A stretch of 64,000 nt of DNA from Caldimonas brevitalea (GTDB lineage: Bacteria > Pseudomonadota > Gammaproteobacteria > Burkholderiales > Burkholderiaceae_C), in NCBI RefSeq assembly GCF_001017435.1, contig NZ_CP011371.1, positions 6,076,001-6,140,000 on the forward strand. The letters are read 5' to 3'. Each line of letters starts with the position of its first letter. Position 1 is the first letter of the stretch. The translations under genes were made by a program, and so were the position numbers. The notes beneath the pieces are model-generated. The model was not told the origin of the DNA. It did no database searches and saw nothing but the letters and a program-made list of their open reading frames with translations. Shown one piece after another: positions 27,590 through 36,493 of the stretch.

Positions 27590-27769
27590 GCCGCTCGAGG
27601 CGGGCATAGGCGCTCTGCAGCACGTCGCCCCCAAACTGCCCCCCGTCCGGGGGGCATCGGAATGCAGCGTCGCTTCTCTACACTTGCCGAAGGCGATCTG
27701 CTGGCAGCAACTTGCACGTCGTGCCAGCTGGCATCAACAGCGCCGAGGTCAAGCGTAAAGGACCACGCA

Positions 27770-28300
27770 ATGAGCTTCACCGCAGAAGAGTTGTATGAGT
27801 CCCTGGGCAACACGCCTCGGTTCCGTGGCCGTATCCATTGGGCCACCCGACCGGTCTTCGCCGGCCTGCACGGCCACCTCTACCTGTTCCGGCAGCGGCG
27901 CGCCATCACCGACGCGCAGCTTGCCGCCACCACCCACCGCAGCGGCGATGTCGAGGTGTGCCTGATGCGCATGGACGGGATCCCCATGATCTATGTCTCC
28001 CACGGCGGCGTGGCGGCGGCCACCGTGTTCGTCCCCGACCGCGAGAGCGGGATCGAGCGCTTCGAATGGGTGGCCCACACTCACCCGCTGGAGATGGGCA
28101 CCGCGCAGGAACGCATCGCTCAAGGGGCGACGGCGGCCGACCGGACGGCGCTCGAGCGCATCCACGAACGCTGGGGCCAGACTCGTTCGACCATCGTGGT
28201 GTGCCGTGCGGGCCGGGTGGTGCGTGCGGTGCCCTTCGCGATCGAGCGTGATGGCCGCATGCCCCCGGGCACTGGGCAGCTGTGGCGTCCCTCGGACTGA
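27770..28300 (+). CDS. Possible JAB/MPN-like metalloprotease domain protein
   Basis: 176 residues, cytoplasmic. A beta-hairpin/alpha front is followed by a strand ending VAHTHP, then about 12 residues later GATAADRTALERI. The arrangement HTHP ... (S/T)xxD is the zinc-binding signature of JAB/MPN+ deubiquitinase-like or RadC/Mov34 folds, although the usual serine is threonine and the upstream glutamate is uncertain. Such domains occur in sulfur-carrier processing and in polymorphic toxin systems. Start ATG 27770 with AAAGGA correctly spaced; a longer frame to 27662 lacks support. Confidence 0.5.
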   Translation: MSFTAEELYESLGNTPRFRGRIHWATRPVFAGLHGHLYLFRQRRAITDAQLAATTHRSGDVEVCLMRMDGIPMIYVSHGGVAAATVFVPDRESGIERFEWVAHTHPLEMGTAQERIAQGATAADRTALERIHERWGQTRSTIVVCRAGRVVRAVPFAIERDGRMPPGTGQLWRPSD

Positions 28301-28414
28301 CGCCGCAGCGCGCCGAGTGCGCACCGCGCTCGGTCCGGTGCGATGGGCACTGGAGGTGATATCTGAAACCGCTGCTCGCGCAACGACCGGTTAGCGTCGT
28401 TGCCTGGTTAGGGT

Positions 28415-28666
28415 TCACCGCGCCTCGGCGTTCTGCGTGATCTTGAGCTTGAGCACTTCGTACTCTTGCGGCAAGGTCGTCTGTGAACCCGACCTCCTTG
28501 GGCTGTACACCAGCAGGTCCAGTTCCGTCTTGTCGGTGGGAACCGAGCTGAAGCGGTCTTTCACGGACGCGATGTCGATCACCTTGTAGCCATTCCTGGT
28601 GGGCAGGTTCCAGGCGTCCCAGCCGTTGAACGCGTACCTGCCGCCCACAATGAGAGGCCACCCCAA
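28415..28666 (-). pseudogene. 3' remnant of an unrecognised gene upstream of vgrG
   Basis: About 83 codons with strong coding bias (GGRYAFNGWDAWNLPT, then SVKDRFSSVPTDKTELDLLV, ending LKITQNAEAR). No ATG start: the frame opens just after an in-frame TGA near 28678, and only a TTG (28664-28666) is available. The sequence upstream in all frames has no coding character. It looks like the surviving end of a gene cut when the vgrG locus arrived. It could still be a short gene using TTG. Confidence 0.4.
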
Positions 28667-28891
28667 TGCCAGCCAGTGTCAATGCGTGGGTGGGCAACGC
28701 TCATCACGGCGGGTGGGCCGCGCAACGTTCGCAATTGCTTCAAGGTGAACGCGATTCTTCTCTGCTGAAGTTCCCTGACAGGCTTGACAGCCCTAGTAGT
28801 AGGGGGTGTTGACCGTGGCCCGTGTTCCCTAGCATGACGTCTGTACCAATCGCCTTGCGCGGCGGCCCACCTCACCTGGAGCCTTCGACAC

Positions 28892-31153
28892 ATGATGACC
28901 AGGACCTTCCAACTCGTCACGCCGCTCGGTTCCGAGGTGTTGAAGTTCCACCGACTGGTCGGACGCGAGGAACTGGCGCGCTTGAGCGAGTTCGAGATCG
29001 ACGCGCTGGGTGAACGGGAGGATCTCGATCCCGACCAGATCCTAGGCCAGAGGATCGCCGTGCAGATCGAGCTGCCAGCGGGTGGCTATCGCTACCTCAG
29101 CGGGCACGCGACCCGCTTCGCTCAGGTCGGCTTCCATGGCCGGCTTCACCTCTACCGCCTGACGATGCGGCCCTGGCTCTGGTTTCTCACGCGCACAGCG
29201 AACTGCCGCATCTTTCAGAAGATGAAGGTGCCCGACATCCTCAAGCAGGTGTTTCACACGCATGGCGATGTCGCGAGCACCAGCTTCGAGCTGAGCGGCG
29301 CTTACCGCCAGTGGGATTACTGCGTGCAGTACCGCGAGAGCGACTTCAACTTCGTCAGCCGTTTGATGGAGCATGAGGGGATCTACTACTACTTCCGTCA
29401 CGAAGCCGACCGGCACACGCTGGTGCTGACCGACGACATGAGCGCGCACCTCCGCTACGCGGGATTCGAACAGATTCCTTACCTGCCCCACGAGCGCGCC
29501 TCAAGAGCCGAGACCGAGCATATCGGCGAGTGGCGCTTCGACCGAGAGATACAGCCGGGCCGCTACGTGCACGATAACTACGACCCCGAGAAGCCCCGTG
29601 TGCAGCTCGGGTCGAGTGAAACGGTGGCTCGGGCGCATTCGCACGCCGGATACGAGGTTTACGACTACCCGGACAAACATTTGACGCCTGAGGAGGGGCA
29701 GGACTATGCACGCGTCCGCATAGAGGAACTGCAGGCCTGCTACGAGCGTGTCCAGGCCGCAACGAACTCGCGAGGCCTGTGCACCGGCTACCTGTTCAAC
29801 CTGATTCGGCAGCCACGTCAAGACCAGAACCGTGAGTACCTGGTACTGGCGTCCGAGTATCAGATGGAAGGTGAAGACTACGAGTCGGGCGACGGCGAGG
29901 GGACACGCTTCTCCTGCCGCTTCACCGCACTTCCGAGTCACCAGCCGTTTCGGCCTGCCAGACTGACGCGCAAACCGATCGTCCAGGGACCGCAGACGGC
30001 AGTGGTGGTGGGGCCGGCCGGCAAGGAGATCCACACCGACGCCCAGGGCCGCGTCAAGGTTCGCTTCCATTGGGACCGTTACAGCAACGGGGACGGCAAC
30101 AGCTCCTGCTGGATACGCGTTTCGCACCCCTGGGCCGGCAGGAGCTTCGGCATGATGGCAGTTCCCCGGGTGGGGGAGGAAGTCATCGTGGACTTCCTCG
30201 AAGGTGACCCGGATGGTCCGGTGGTGACGGGACGTGTCTACAACAAAGAGCACATGCCACCCTGGGCCCTGACCGAGCACGAGGCGCGCACCGGCATCGT
30301 GACTCGCTCCACTCCGGGCGGCTCGACGAGTACCGCGAATGAACTGCACTTCGAAGACAAGAAGGGGCAGGAAGAGATCTTCCTGCATGCCGAGCGCCAA
30401 CTGCGTACCGAGGTCGAACTCGACGAGCTCCGCGACGTCGGAAACGACCGCAAAACCGACATCCATGGCACCGATCGCCTCACGGTGGACCAGGAGCGCC
30501 ACGAGCATGTGAAGGGCGCGCAACGCAACTTGAAGGTCGATCAGGTCAGCCGCCGGCGTATCGAGGGCGGCGAGATCGAGGACATCTTCAATGGCCTGAG
30601 GACGACCGTACGCGGCGGCGAGCACCATACCGTGTCGGATGGCGGCCAGATCAACCACATCACCGGCGACGTCAAGGAAGACGTGATCGGCAAGATCGAC
30701 CAATACGCGAGCTCAGGCATTGGTGTGACCACACCGCTGAAGTACACGGTGTCGGCCACCAACGGCATCGACCTCACCTCTACCACGGGCCCTTGCTTCG
30801 TGACGGCCGTCGGTGGCGTCACGATCAATGCACCTGCACTCAACCTCGTCGGCGGAGCCTCGGTCACGGGCGTCACGCCCAAGGACACCTGGTTCAAGCA
30901 GACGGACTACCGGGTGACAGGCTTGGCGGCCAAGGCGACGTTGATGAACGTCGAAGTTAGGGGCGCGAACTTCGAGGGCAGGGGCGTCAGCCTGGTCGCT
31001 GTTGGCTTTAAACACGACGTGGCCAAGGTCGACAAAGTGGTCAACGTGATTCGCCAGTCCAGTGCGGCTCTAGAAGTCAAGAAGGTCGCCACTGCCGCCT
31101 ACGTAGATGCCGCCATTTGGATGGGAAAGTATGGCGCATTCATCATTAGTTAA
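28892..31153 (+). CDS. vgrG: Type VI secretion tip protein VgrG/TssI
   Basis: Forms the trimeric spike that sits on the Hcp tube and punctures target cells. Order along 753 residues: gp27-like base (from FQLVTPLG; YRESDFNFVSRLMEHEGIYY), the OB-fold core (GRVKVRFHWD), SSCWIRVSHPWAG, the GMMAVPRVGEEVIVDFLEGD motif, then the gp5-like beta-helix with DELRDVGNDRKTDIHGTD-type repeats. A C-terminal extension of about 130 residues after the helix (from about 625) has no recognised enzyme motif. First gene of a tight six-gene run. No structural tss genes are in the window, so it depends on a T6SS elsewhere. Confidence 0.95.
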   Translation: MMTRTFQLVTPLGSEVLKFHRLVGREELARLSEFEIDALGEREDLDPDQILGQRIAVQIELPAGGYRYLSGHATRFAQVGFHGRLHLYRLTMRPWLWFLTRTANCRIFQKMKVPDILKQVFHTHGDVASTSFELSGAYRQWDYCVQYRESDFNFVSRLMEHEGIYYYFRHEADRHTLVLTDDMSAHLRYAGFEQIPYLPHERASRAETEHIGEWRFDREIQPGRYVHDNYDPEKPRVQLGSSETVARAHSHAGYEVYDYPDKHLTPEEGQDYARVRIEELQACYERVQAATNSRGLCTGYLFNLIRQPRQDQNREYLVLASEYQMEGEDYESGDGEGTRFSCRFTALPSHQPFRPARLTRKPIVQGPQTAVVVGPAGKEIHTDAQGRVKVRFHWDRYSNGDGNSSCWIRVSHPWAGRSFGMMAVPRVGEEVIVDFLEGDPDGPVVTGRVYNKEHMPPWALTEHEARTGIVTRSTPGGSTSTANELHFEDKKGQEEIFLHAERQLRTEVELDELRDVGNDRKTDIHGTDRLTVDQERHEHVKGAQRNLKVDQVSRRRIEGGEIEDIFNGLRTTVRGGEHHTVSDGGQINHITGDVKEDVIGKIDQYASSGIGVTTPLKYTVSATNGIDLTSTTGPCFVTAVGGVTINAPALNLVGGASVTGVTPKDTWFKQTDYRVTGLAAKATLMNVEVRGANFEGRGVSLVAVGFKHDVAKVDKVVNVIRQSSAALEVKKVATAAYVDAAIWMGKYGAFIIS

Positions 31154-31154
31154 G

Positions 31155-31520
31155 ATGGAAATTGAACCGGCCTTCGCCGTCGCTGTCATCGTCACCGTGC
31201 TGATCTTCGCGTTTCTCGGCTATGAAACGCTTCGCAGCCGCCGTAACGATGAGCGCATCCGCACAACCGGCAGGCCAGCGACGGTAGTGGTCGTCTCCGC
31301 GACGCAGACCGGCACCTGGATCAACAACAACCCCGAGCTGGCGCTCAAGCTGAAGGTGCGCGAGGAAGGAACGGCCGAGCGGGATCTGGCGGTCGAGGCG
31401 GTGGTGCCGGTGCAGGCCGCCGCTCTGTTCCTGCCGGGCGGGGTTCTGCGGGTGCGTCTCGACCCGCAGAACCCCGACACCTTCGTCTTCGACGAGCCCT
31501 GGGCGCGCCCTCCTGAATAG
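31155..31520 (+). CDS. Small membrane protein of the vgrG module
   Basis: About 121 residues: one N-terminal membrane helix (about residues 6-25, FAVAVIVTVLIFAFLGY) and a small beta domain containing the pattern TGTWINNNPELALKLKV, seen in DUF3592-like and related envelope proteins. ATG 31155 lies one base after the vgrG stop; ATG 31131 inside vgrG is an alternative with a better purine-rich spacer. It could be an accessory or immunity protein of this cassette; function unknown. Confidence 0.65.
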   Translation: MEIEPAFAVAVIVTVLIFAFLGYETLRSRRNDERIRTTGRPATVVVVSATQTGTWINNNPELALKLKVREEGTAERDLAVEAVVPVQAAALFLPGGVLRVRLDPQNPDTFVFDEPWARPPE

Positions 31521-31529
31521 GGACGACGC

Positions 31530-34232
31530 ATGAGGATCTTCAAGCCGCAGTCCCTGTCGGTACTGCACCGCTGCTTCGAGCGCCAGCGGCGGGCCTATCT
31601 GGGCGTTTCCGTGGTCGGCTTCATCCCGCTGGGCGGTGAACCTGCACTGCTGCCGGAGGTTGAGCTGTGGCAGCTGGTGCCCCCGTTGCTGGGCGACACA
31701 CCGCTGGATGTCGCGGTGCCGAAGTTGGGCGCCGAATACCTGGTGACGGGCAGCGCCTTCGCGCCGGGCGGCAAGCCCGTGCAAGGTCTGAAGGTCAGCG
31801 TCAGACTGGGCGGGTTGAGCAAGGACTTGCACGTGTTCGGCGCCCGCTGCTGGGCGGGCGACACGTGGACCGCGCCGCAGCCCTTTGTCGAGATGCCGCT
31901 CGGCTGGGAACAAGCCTATGGCGGGCCGCAGTTCGATCCCAACCCTCAGGGCCGGGGACATGCGCCGCTGCAGAGGCCGGATGGGCCTCTGCACCTGCTC
32001 CCCCAGGTCGAGTACCCGGCGAGGCCGAGCGTGAAGCCGCATCGCGCCGTCGAGCCGGCAAGCTTTGCGCCGCTCGGCCCGATGTCTGCCCAGCGCAAGC
32101 GTTTCGACGGCAGCTACGATGAAGCCTGGCTGCAGCAGGACTTCCCCGGCACACCCGCCGACCTGGACTGGCGCTACTTTTGCCTCGCCAGCGAGGACCA
32201 ATGGCAGCCGGACGAGTTCGTCGGTGATGAGCAACTGGAGCTGATCCACCTGCATCCCGGGCAGCCTCGCATCCTCGGCCGTCTCCCCGGCATTCGCCCG
32301 GTGGTGGTGGTGCGTGACAAGAACATGGCTGCGGACACTGGGCGTTTCCTCGAGACCCGCCTGACCACCGTCTGGTTCTTTCCCAACCAGCTGCGCGCGG
32401 CGCTGATCTGGCATGCCCTGATGCCAGTGACCGACGAGTTCGCCGATCAGGTCGAGCTGATGTGCGTGGGGGCTGAGTGGATCGGCCAGCCCCGGGCCCC
32501 TGAACATTACCTGCAGGCCATGGCCGACCGGCTGGACGAGCAACACGGCGGCCTTCGCGCGCTCGACGATGCAGACCTGCTGCCAGCCGGCCTGGCGGTG
32601 CCGAACGAGTCGCTGGCGCGCTTCCAGGCCTTGATGCAAGGGTCGGACATCGGATGGCAGCGCCATCAAGCCCGGATGAAGAGCGAGACCGCCCGCCTCG
32701 AATGCGAGCTACAGCGCGCGCTGGGCGACGAGGCGCTCGAAAGCGCCAGGCAGCAGCAAGCTCGGGCCCTCAAGCTCGTCGGAGCGCCCGATCTCTCGGC
32801 CGGCGTGCCGAGCGACATGCCGTCGCTGATCGCGCTGGCGCGGCAGATCTCCGCGCCGAACGGCACGGGCTTCGATCAACTGATGCAGCAGGCACACGAG
32901 ACGGTGCTGAGTGAGGTGGAGGAAGCCCTGAGCAGCAACGGCGTCGACCCGTCTGTGCTGGCGCCGTTTCGCCAGCTCCCCGGCACCGCGTGTCCGCGTG
33001 ATATCGCCGTGCCAAGCCTGACGGAGGCCTTGGACGATATGGAGCGCACGCTCCGCTGCTTGCCCACGCCACTTGAGCGCTGGCCCGACGGCAGCGCCAT
33101 CATCACACCCGAGATGCGCAAGCAGGCTGCGCACAGCGACGAGGCGATGCAGCCCCTGCTGCGCGCAGCTGCACACGTGCTTGAGGCGCCTGCTCGCGTG
33201 GACGCCCAGACGGCCGAGCACTGGCGCCACAGCACGCGCCAATCGCACGCCGAGGGCAAGAGCTTTGCCGGCATCACACGACAAGGGGCGGACTTCCGGC
33301 AGATGGATTTGTCGGGCGCCGACTTCAGTACGGCTCGCTTGGAAGGTGCCGACTTCACGGGCGCCACGCTCACCGGAGCCTGCTTCGACCAGGCCTCCCT
33401 CGCACATGCTCGCTTCACCGAGGCGCAGTTGCAGGAGGCCAGTTTCGTCGAGGCCAATCTGGGCAAGAGTGATTTGAGCGGCGCAATGTGTTTGCGAAGC
33501 AGCTTCCGCGAGGCGAACCTGACAAACGCGGTGCTCGCGCAGGCCAACCTCAACGAATGCGAGTTCGACGGGGCGAGCTTGATCGAGACGGACCTGCGCG
33601 GCGCCCAGCTGGTGTCGGCCCGGCTGGAGAAACTGCTGCTGCTGCAGTGCCAGCTGGGCGGAGCGTCTTTCACCGGCGCACGGCTCGACAACGCCTCTTT
33701 TGTCAAGTGTGACGCGGCCGCGGCGCGGTTCGAGCAGGCTCAGCTCGCCTCGGCGGATTTCGTTGCATGCGACCTCGATGCCGGGGTGTTCGACGGCGCC
33801 GCAGCCGACAACGTGCGCTTTGTGCTGCGGTGCACGCTGCGCCACGCAAGCTTCAAAAGCGCGAGCCTGCGGCGCGCCAGCTTGCGAGGACTCGCCTTGG
33901 AGGGTGCCGACTTTCAGCACTGCTGCCTCGACGGTGCCGACTTGGGCGAGAGCCGCTGCGCGGGGGCCGACTTCACCGGGGCCAGCTTGCGTGAGGCCTT
34001 GCTGACGAAGGCCGGCCTGCAGGTCTGCCGCTTCATCGGCGCCAACCTGATGCACGCGATCCTGCAGCATGCCCAACTGCAGGGGGCGGACCTGAGCAAG
34101 AGCAATCTGTTCTCGGCCGACGTGGCCCGTATAGATGTCGACCGACATACCCGTTGGGACGGCGCCTACACCGCCAAGGCGCGCGCGCTGCCAGCGCACA
34201 AGGTGCTCCCGCCGGACACCCCCCACAGTTGA
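31530..34232 (+). CDS. DUF2169 T6SS adaptor fused to pentapeptide repeats
   Basis: 900 residues. The N-terminal 300 residues match DUF2169 (GCFERQRRAYLGVSVVGF-like start; LRAALIWHALMP), a family encoded beside vgrG/PAAR-like genes and proposed to act as effector-loading adaptor. A helical linker follows (about 350-570). From about residue 585 to 870 there are about 55 pentapeptide units of A(D/N)Lxx form (GADFSTARLEGADFTGATLTG), forming a right-handed quadrilateral helix. Starts ten bases after the previous gene. Cytoplasmic. The role of the repeat shaft is unknown; length spanning or partner docking is plausible. Confidence 0.85.
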   Translation: MRIFKPQSLSVLHRCFERQRRAYLGVSVVGFIPLGGEPALLPEVELWQLVPPLLGDTPLDVAVPKLGAEYLVTGSAFAPGGKPVQGLKVSVRLGGLSKDLHVFGARCWAGDTWTAPQPFVEMPLGWEQAYGGPQFDPNPQGRGHAPLQRPDGPLHLLPQVEYPARPSVKPHRAVEPASFAPLGPMSAQRKRFDGSYDEAWLQQDFPGTPADLDWRYFCLASEDQWQPDEFVGDEQLELIHLHPGQPRILGRLPGIRPVVVVRDKNMAADTGRFLETRLTTVWFFPNQLRAALIWHALMPVTDEFADQVELMCVGAEWIGQPRAPEHYLQAMADRLDEQHGGLRALDDADLLPAGLAVPNESLARFQALMQGSDIGWQRHQARMKSETARLECELQRALGDEALESARQQQARALKLVGAPDLSAGVPSDMPSLIALARQISAPNGTGFDQLMQQAHETVLSEVEEALSSNGVDPSVLAPFRQLPGTACPRDIAVPSLTEALDDMERTLRCLPTPLERWPDGSAIITPEMRKQAAHSDEAMQPLLRAAAHVLEAPARVDAQTAEHWRHSTRQSHAEGKSFAGITRQGADFRQMDLSGADFSTARLEGADFTGATLTGACFDQASLAHARFTEAQLQEASFVEANLGKSDLSGAMCLRSSFREANLTNAVLAQANLNECEFDGASLIETDLRGAQLVSARLEKLLLLQCQLGGASFTGARLDNASFVKCDAAAARFEQAQLASADFVACDLDAGVFDGAAADNVRFVLRCTLRHASFKSASLRRASLRGLALEGADFQHCCLDGADLGESRCAGADFTGASLREALLTKAGLQVCRFIGANLMHAILQHAQLQGADLSKSNLFSADVARIDVDRHTRWDGAYTAKARALPAHKVLPPDTPHS

Positions 34233-34243
34233 AAGACTGCCGC

Positions 34244-35293
34244 GTGGACATCGAGCAACTAAAGGCCAAGATTGCCGAGAGCGAGCCGATCGTCGACACC
34301 TCGTTGTGCGGGCTGTCACTCGCGGGCCTTGACCTGTCCGGAGCGGTCTTCATACGCAGTGATTTCTCCGGCTGCGACCTGTCGGCCGCGGTGCTGCGCG
34401 AGACTTCCTTTGTCGAATGCGACCTGGCTGGCGCCTCATTGCGGCAGGCCAATTTGCACTTGGCGACCGTGCACCGATGCAATGCCGTCGGCGCGGACCT
34501 GAGCGGGATGTACGCGCCGAGCACGTCCTTTACCGAGTCGGTGTTCGAGCGCTCCTGCTGGTCCGGCGCCGATCTGGAATTCGCCAACTTGGCGACCAGC
34601 GACTTCGCCGACGCCGATCTCTCGGCGGCCAAGTTGGAACAGGCTTCCTTCATCGAGTGCCGCTTCGTCAACACCGTGCTGCAGGACGCGAAGCTGAACG
34701 GGATCGTCTTCTATCAGGCAGACCTGCGCACGGCGCGTTTTGGCACGCCGGGCGGAGACAAGTGCGTGTTCGCAATGTGCAAACTGGCCGGACAGGCATG
34801 GGCCGACGCGCAGTGGAGCCGCTCGCAGTTCATGGAGGCGGACTTGTCGGGCGCCGATCTCAGCGGCGCGCGCCTGACGAATTGCAACTTCAAGGGAGCG
34901 TTGCTCGAACAGGCTAGTCTGCAGGCGGTCGACGCGCCACAGACTCTGTGGCTGGAAGCGCAACTCTCAGGTGCCGACTTCTCCGGCGCTCGCCTGCCGC
35001 AATCCGTCTGGAACGGCGCGCAGGCACAGCAGGCCCGCTTCTCGCGCGCCATGATGAGGGAATCGGTGCTGCAGCGTTGCCGCTTCGAGGCCTGCCACTT
35101 TGATGGTGCCAACCTCAGCTATGCAGACCTCGCACACGCCGTGCTGACCGGCAGCGAGTTTGACGGCGCTGACCTGTTCCGTGCCGGCTTGCGCGGGGTC
35201 CACGCCGAGCAGACGCGAGGGCTGGACCGAACCCACGCCGCGCCTGACGACCCCGAAACCGTGACCGCCGAATCATGGTGCACCGGAAAGTAG
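34244..35293 (+). CDS. Pentapeptide-repeat protein of the T6SS module
   Basis: About 349 residues, nearly all pentapeptide repeats (LSGAVFIRSDFSGCDLSAAV; LSGADLSGARLTNCNFKGAL), a paralogue in form of the C-terminal half of the preceding gene. Start is uncertain: GTG 34244 gives a natural amino terminus (VDIEQLKAK), TTG 34229 overlaps the upstream stop, and the frame is open to 34154. Translational coupling is likely either way. Cytoplasmic. Second repeat protein in the same cassette, so possibly a pairing or chaperone partner. Confidence 0.8.
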   Translation: MDIEQLKAKIAESEPIVDTSLCGLSLAGLDLSGAVFIRSDFSGCDLSAAVLRETSFVECDLAGASLRQANLHLATVHRCNAVGADLSGMYAPSTSFTESVFERSCWSGADLEFANLATSDFADADLSAAKLEQASFIECRFVNTVLQDAKLNGIVFYQADLRTARFGTPGGDKCVFAMCKLAGQAWADAQWSRSQFMEADLSGADLSGARLTNCNFKGALLEQASLQAVDAPQTLWLEAQLSGADFSGARLPQSVWNGAQAQQARFSRAMMRESVLQRCRFEACHFDGANLSYADLAHAVLTGSEFDGADLFRAGLRGVHAEQTRGLDRTHAAPDDPETVTAESWCTGK

Positions 35294-35324
35294 AGCGGAA
35301 TGCCACCGCATAGGAGAAGCGCAG

Positions 35325-36044
35325 ATGAATCAGCAAACGCATGTGCCGGTGGACAGGCCGGACGACGAGCAGGCCACAACCGGTACCGGCAGGCAGACAG
35401 GGGCCTCTTCCGAACTCACCCGAGGTGTGATCCAGCAAGTCGGCGAAGTGGAGCGCCCGCCGGAGCAGGCCGAACGCAGCATGACCGTCTCCACGCCGAG
35501 CGGCCTGTGTCGAGCGCGCCTGGCCACCTCCTGCCTGACGCTGCCGGCGGTCGGCGACGTGGTGCTGCTTGCGTCCCATGGAACGAACGTCTACGTGCTG
35601 GCGGTGCTGGCGCGGAGCTCCGCAGAGCCACTCGTTCTCAGCAGCGATCGTGATACCACATGGGCCGTGCAAGGCCACCTGGCAGTGCGGGCGACTGGCG
35701 GCGTTGACCTGGCCGGCGCCGAGCAGCTTCGCCTCAAAGCGGGCCATCTGCGGATGGAGGCCCAGCGGGTCGACATCGTGACCGACCGGCTGGGTGTTTT
35801 CAGCCGATTCGCCCAGTGGGTGGCCGAGCGGCTGGAGACAACTGCGACCTCGCTACGCCAAGTCAGCCAGACCCACACGATGCACACGAAGGGCTACCAC
35901 CGACAGGTAGACGAACTGGAGTCGGTGCGCGCTGGCCATATCGACTTGCGAGCACGCGAGATGCTGCACATCCACGCCCAGCACTCAGTCATCAAGAGCC
36001 GCGAACTGGTCAAGATCGACGGCACGCAGATCCAGGTAGGCTGA
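35325..36044 (+). CDS. DUF3540-domain T6SS cargo-module protein
   Basis: 239 residues matching DUF3540 in layout and position. An N-terminal spacer is followed by VGDVVLLASHGTNVYVLAVLAR, GHLAVRATGGVDLAGAEQLRLKAG (beta-helix-like), a helix (SRFAQWVAERLETTATSLRQ), and the end VRAGHIDLRAREMLHIHAQHSVIKSRELVKIDGTQIQVG. The final strand repeats resemble a VgrG or PAAR beta-helix cap. Found next to DUF2169 and DUF4150 genes in T6SS clusters; likely part of spike or effector assembly. Confidence 0.85.
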   Translation: MNQQTHVPVDRPDDEQATTGTGRQTGASSELTRGVIQQVGEVERPPEQAERSMTVSTPSGLCRARLATSCLTLPAVGDVVLLASHGTNVYVLAVLARSSAEPLVLSSDRDTTWAVQGHLAVRATGGVDLAGAEQLRLKAGHLRMEAQRVDIVTDRLGVFSRFAQWVAERLETTATSLRQVSQTHTMHTKGYHRQVDELESVRAGHIDLRAREMLHIHAQHSVIKSRELVKIDGTQIQVG

Positions 36045-36050
36045 CAGGAC

Positions 36051-36443
36051 ATGTTCGCCAACACCCAAATGGGCGGCACCGACTTCGCCTTCCCCGATGT
36101 GTGCCTCACCCCGACACCGACGCCCACGCCGATTCCGTACCCCAACACCGCCGCCTCGCCGATGGCGGTGGGAGCCGCGTACAAGGTGCTTCTTGGGGGC
36201 GCTCCTGCACACCATCTCGGCACCAGCATCCCGATGACCAACGGCGACAACGCAGGCATCGGTCTGGGCGTGGCCTCGGGCATGGTGATGGGCCCCAGTC
36301 GCCACTTGACGGCAGCATTCACCGTACTGTTTGGCGGCATGCCGGCCACGAGGCTGACCAGCACCTCGCTTCAGAACAGCACCAACGCGCCTGGCATGCG
36401 CGTGGCGCCCAGTCAAGTCAAGGTGCTGTTGTTGGCACCCTGA
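36051..36443 (+). CDS. DUF4150/PAAR-like spike-tip protein
   Basis: 130 residues of the DUF4150 family: FANTQMGGTDFAFPDVCLTPTP at the start, PYPNTAASP, HHLGTSIPMTNGDNAGIGLGVASG and LFGGMPATRLTSTS. These proteins are PAAR-like cones that sharpen VgrG. Many homologues carry a C-terminal toxin; this one ends right after the PAAR-like part, so it is a stand-alone tip. Six bases downstream of the DUF3540 gene; last gene of the run. Confidence 0.9.
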   Translation: MFANTQMGGTDFAFPDVCLTPTPTPTPIPYPNTAASPMAVGAAYKVLLGGAPAHHLGTSIPMTNGDNAGIGLGVASGMVMGPSRHLTAAFTVLFGGMPATRLTSTSLQNSTNAPGMRVAPSQVKVLLLAP

Positions 36444-36493
36444 CGTGCCAGGTCAGTCGGGCGCCAGGCATGCGTGTTCGACTGCAGCTGCGC

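Noticed and set aside
28790..28891. Possible sigma-54 (-24/-12) promoter before vgrG
   Set aside because: A TGG...GC pair is present but the spacing is wrong for the GG/GC elements.
32709..34319. 536-codon minus-strand frame opposite the pentapeptide gene
   Set aside because: A repeat-mirroring shadow of the pentapeptide repeats; no independent support.
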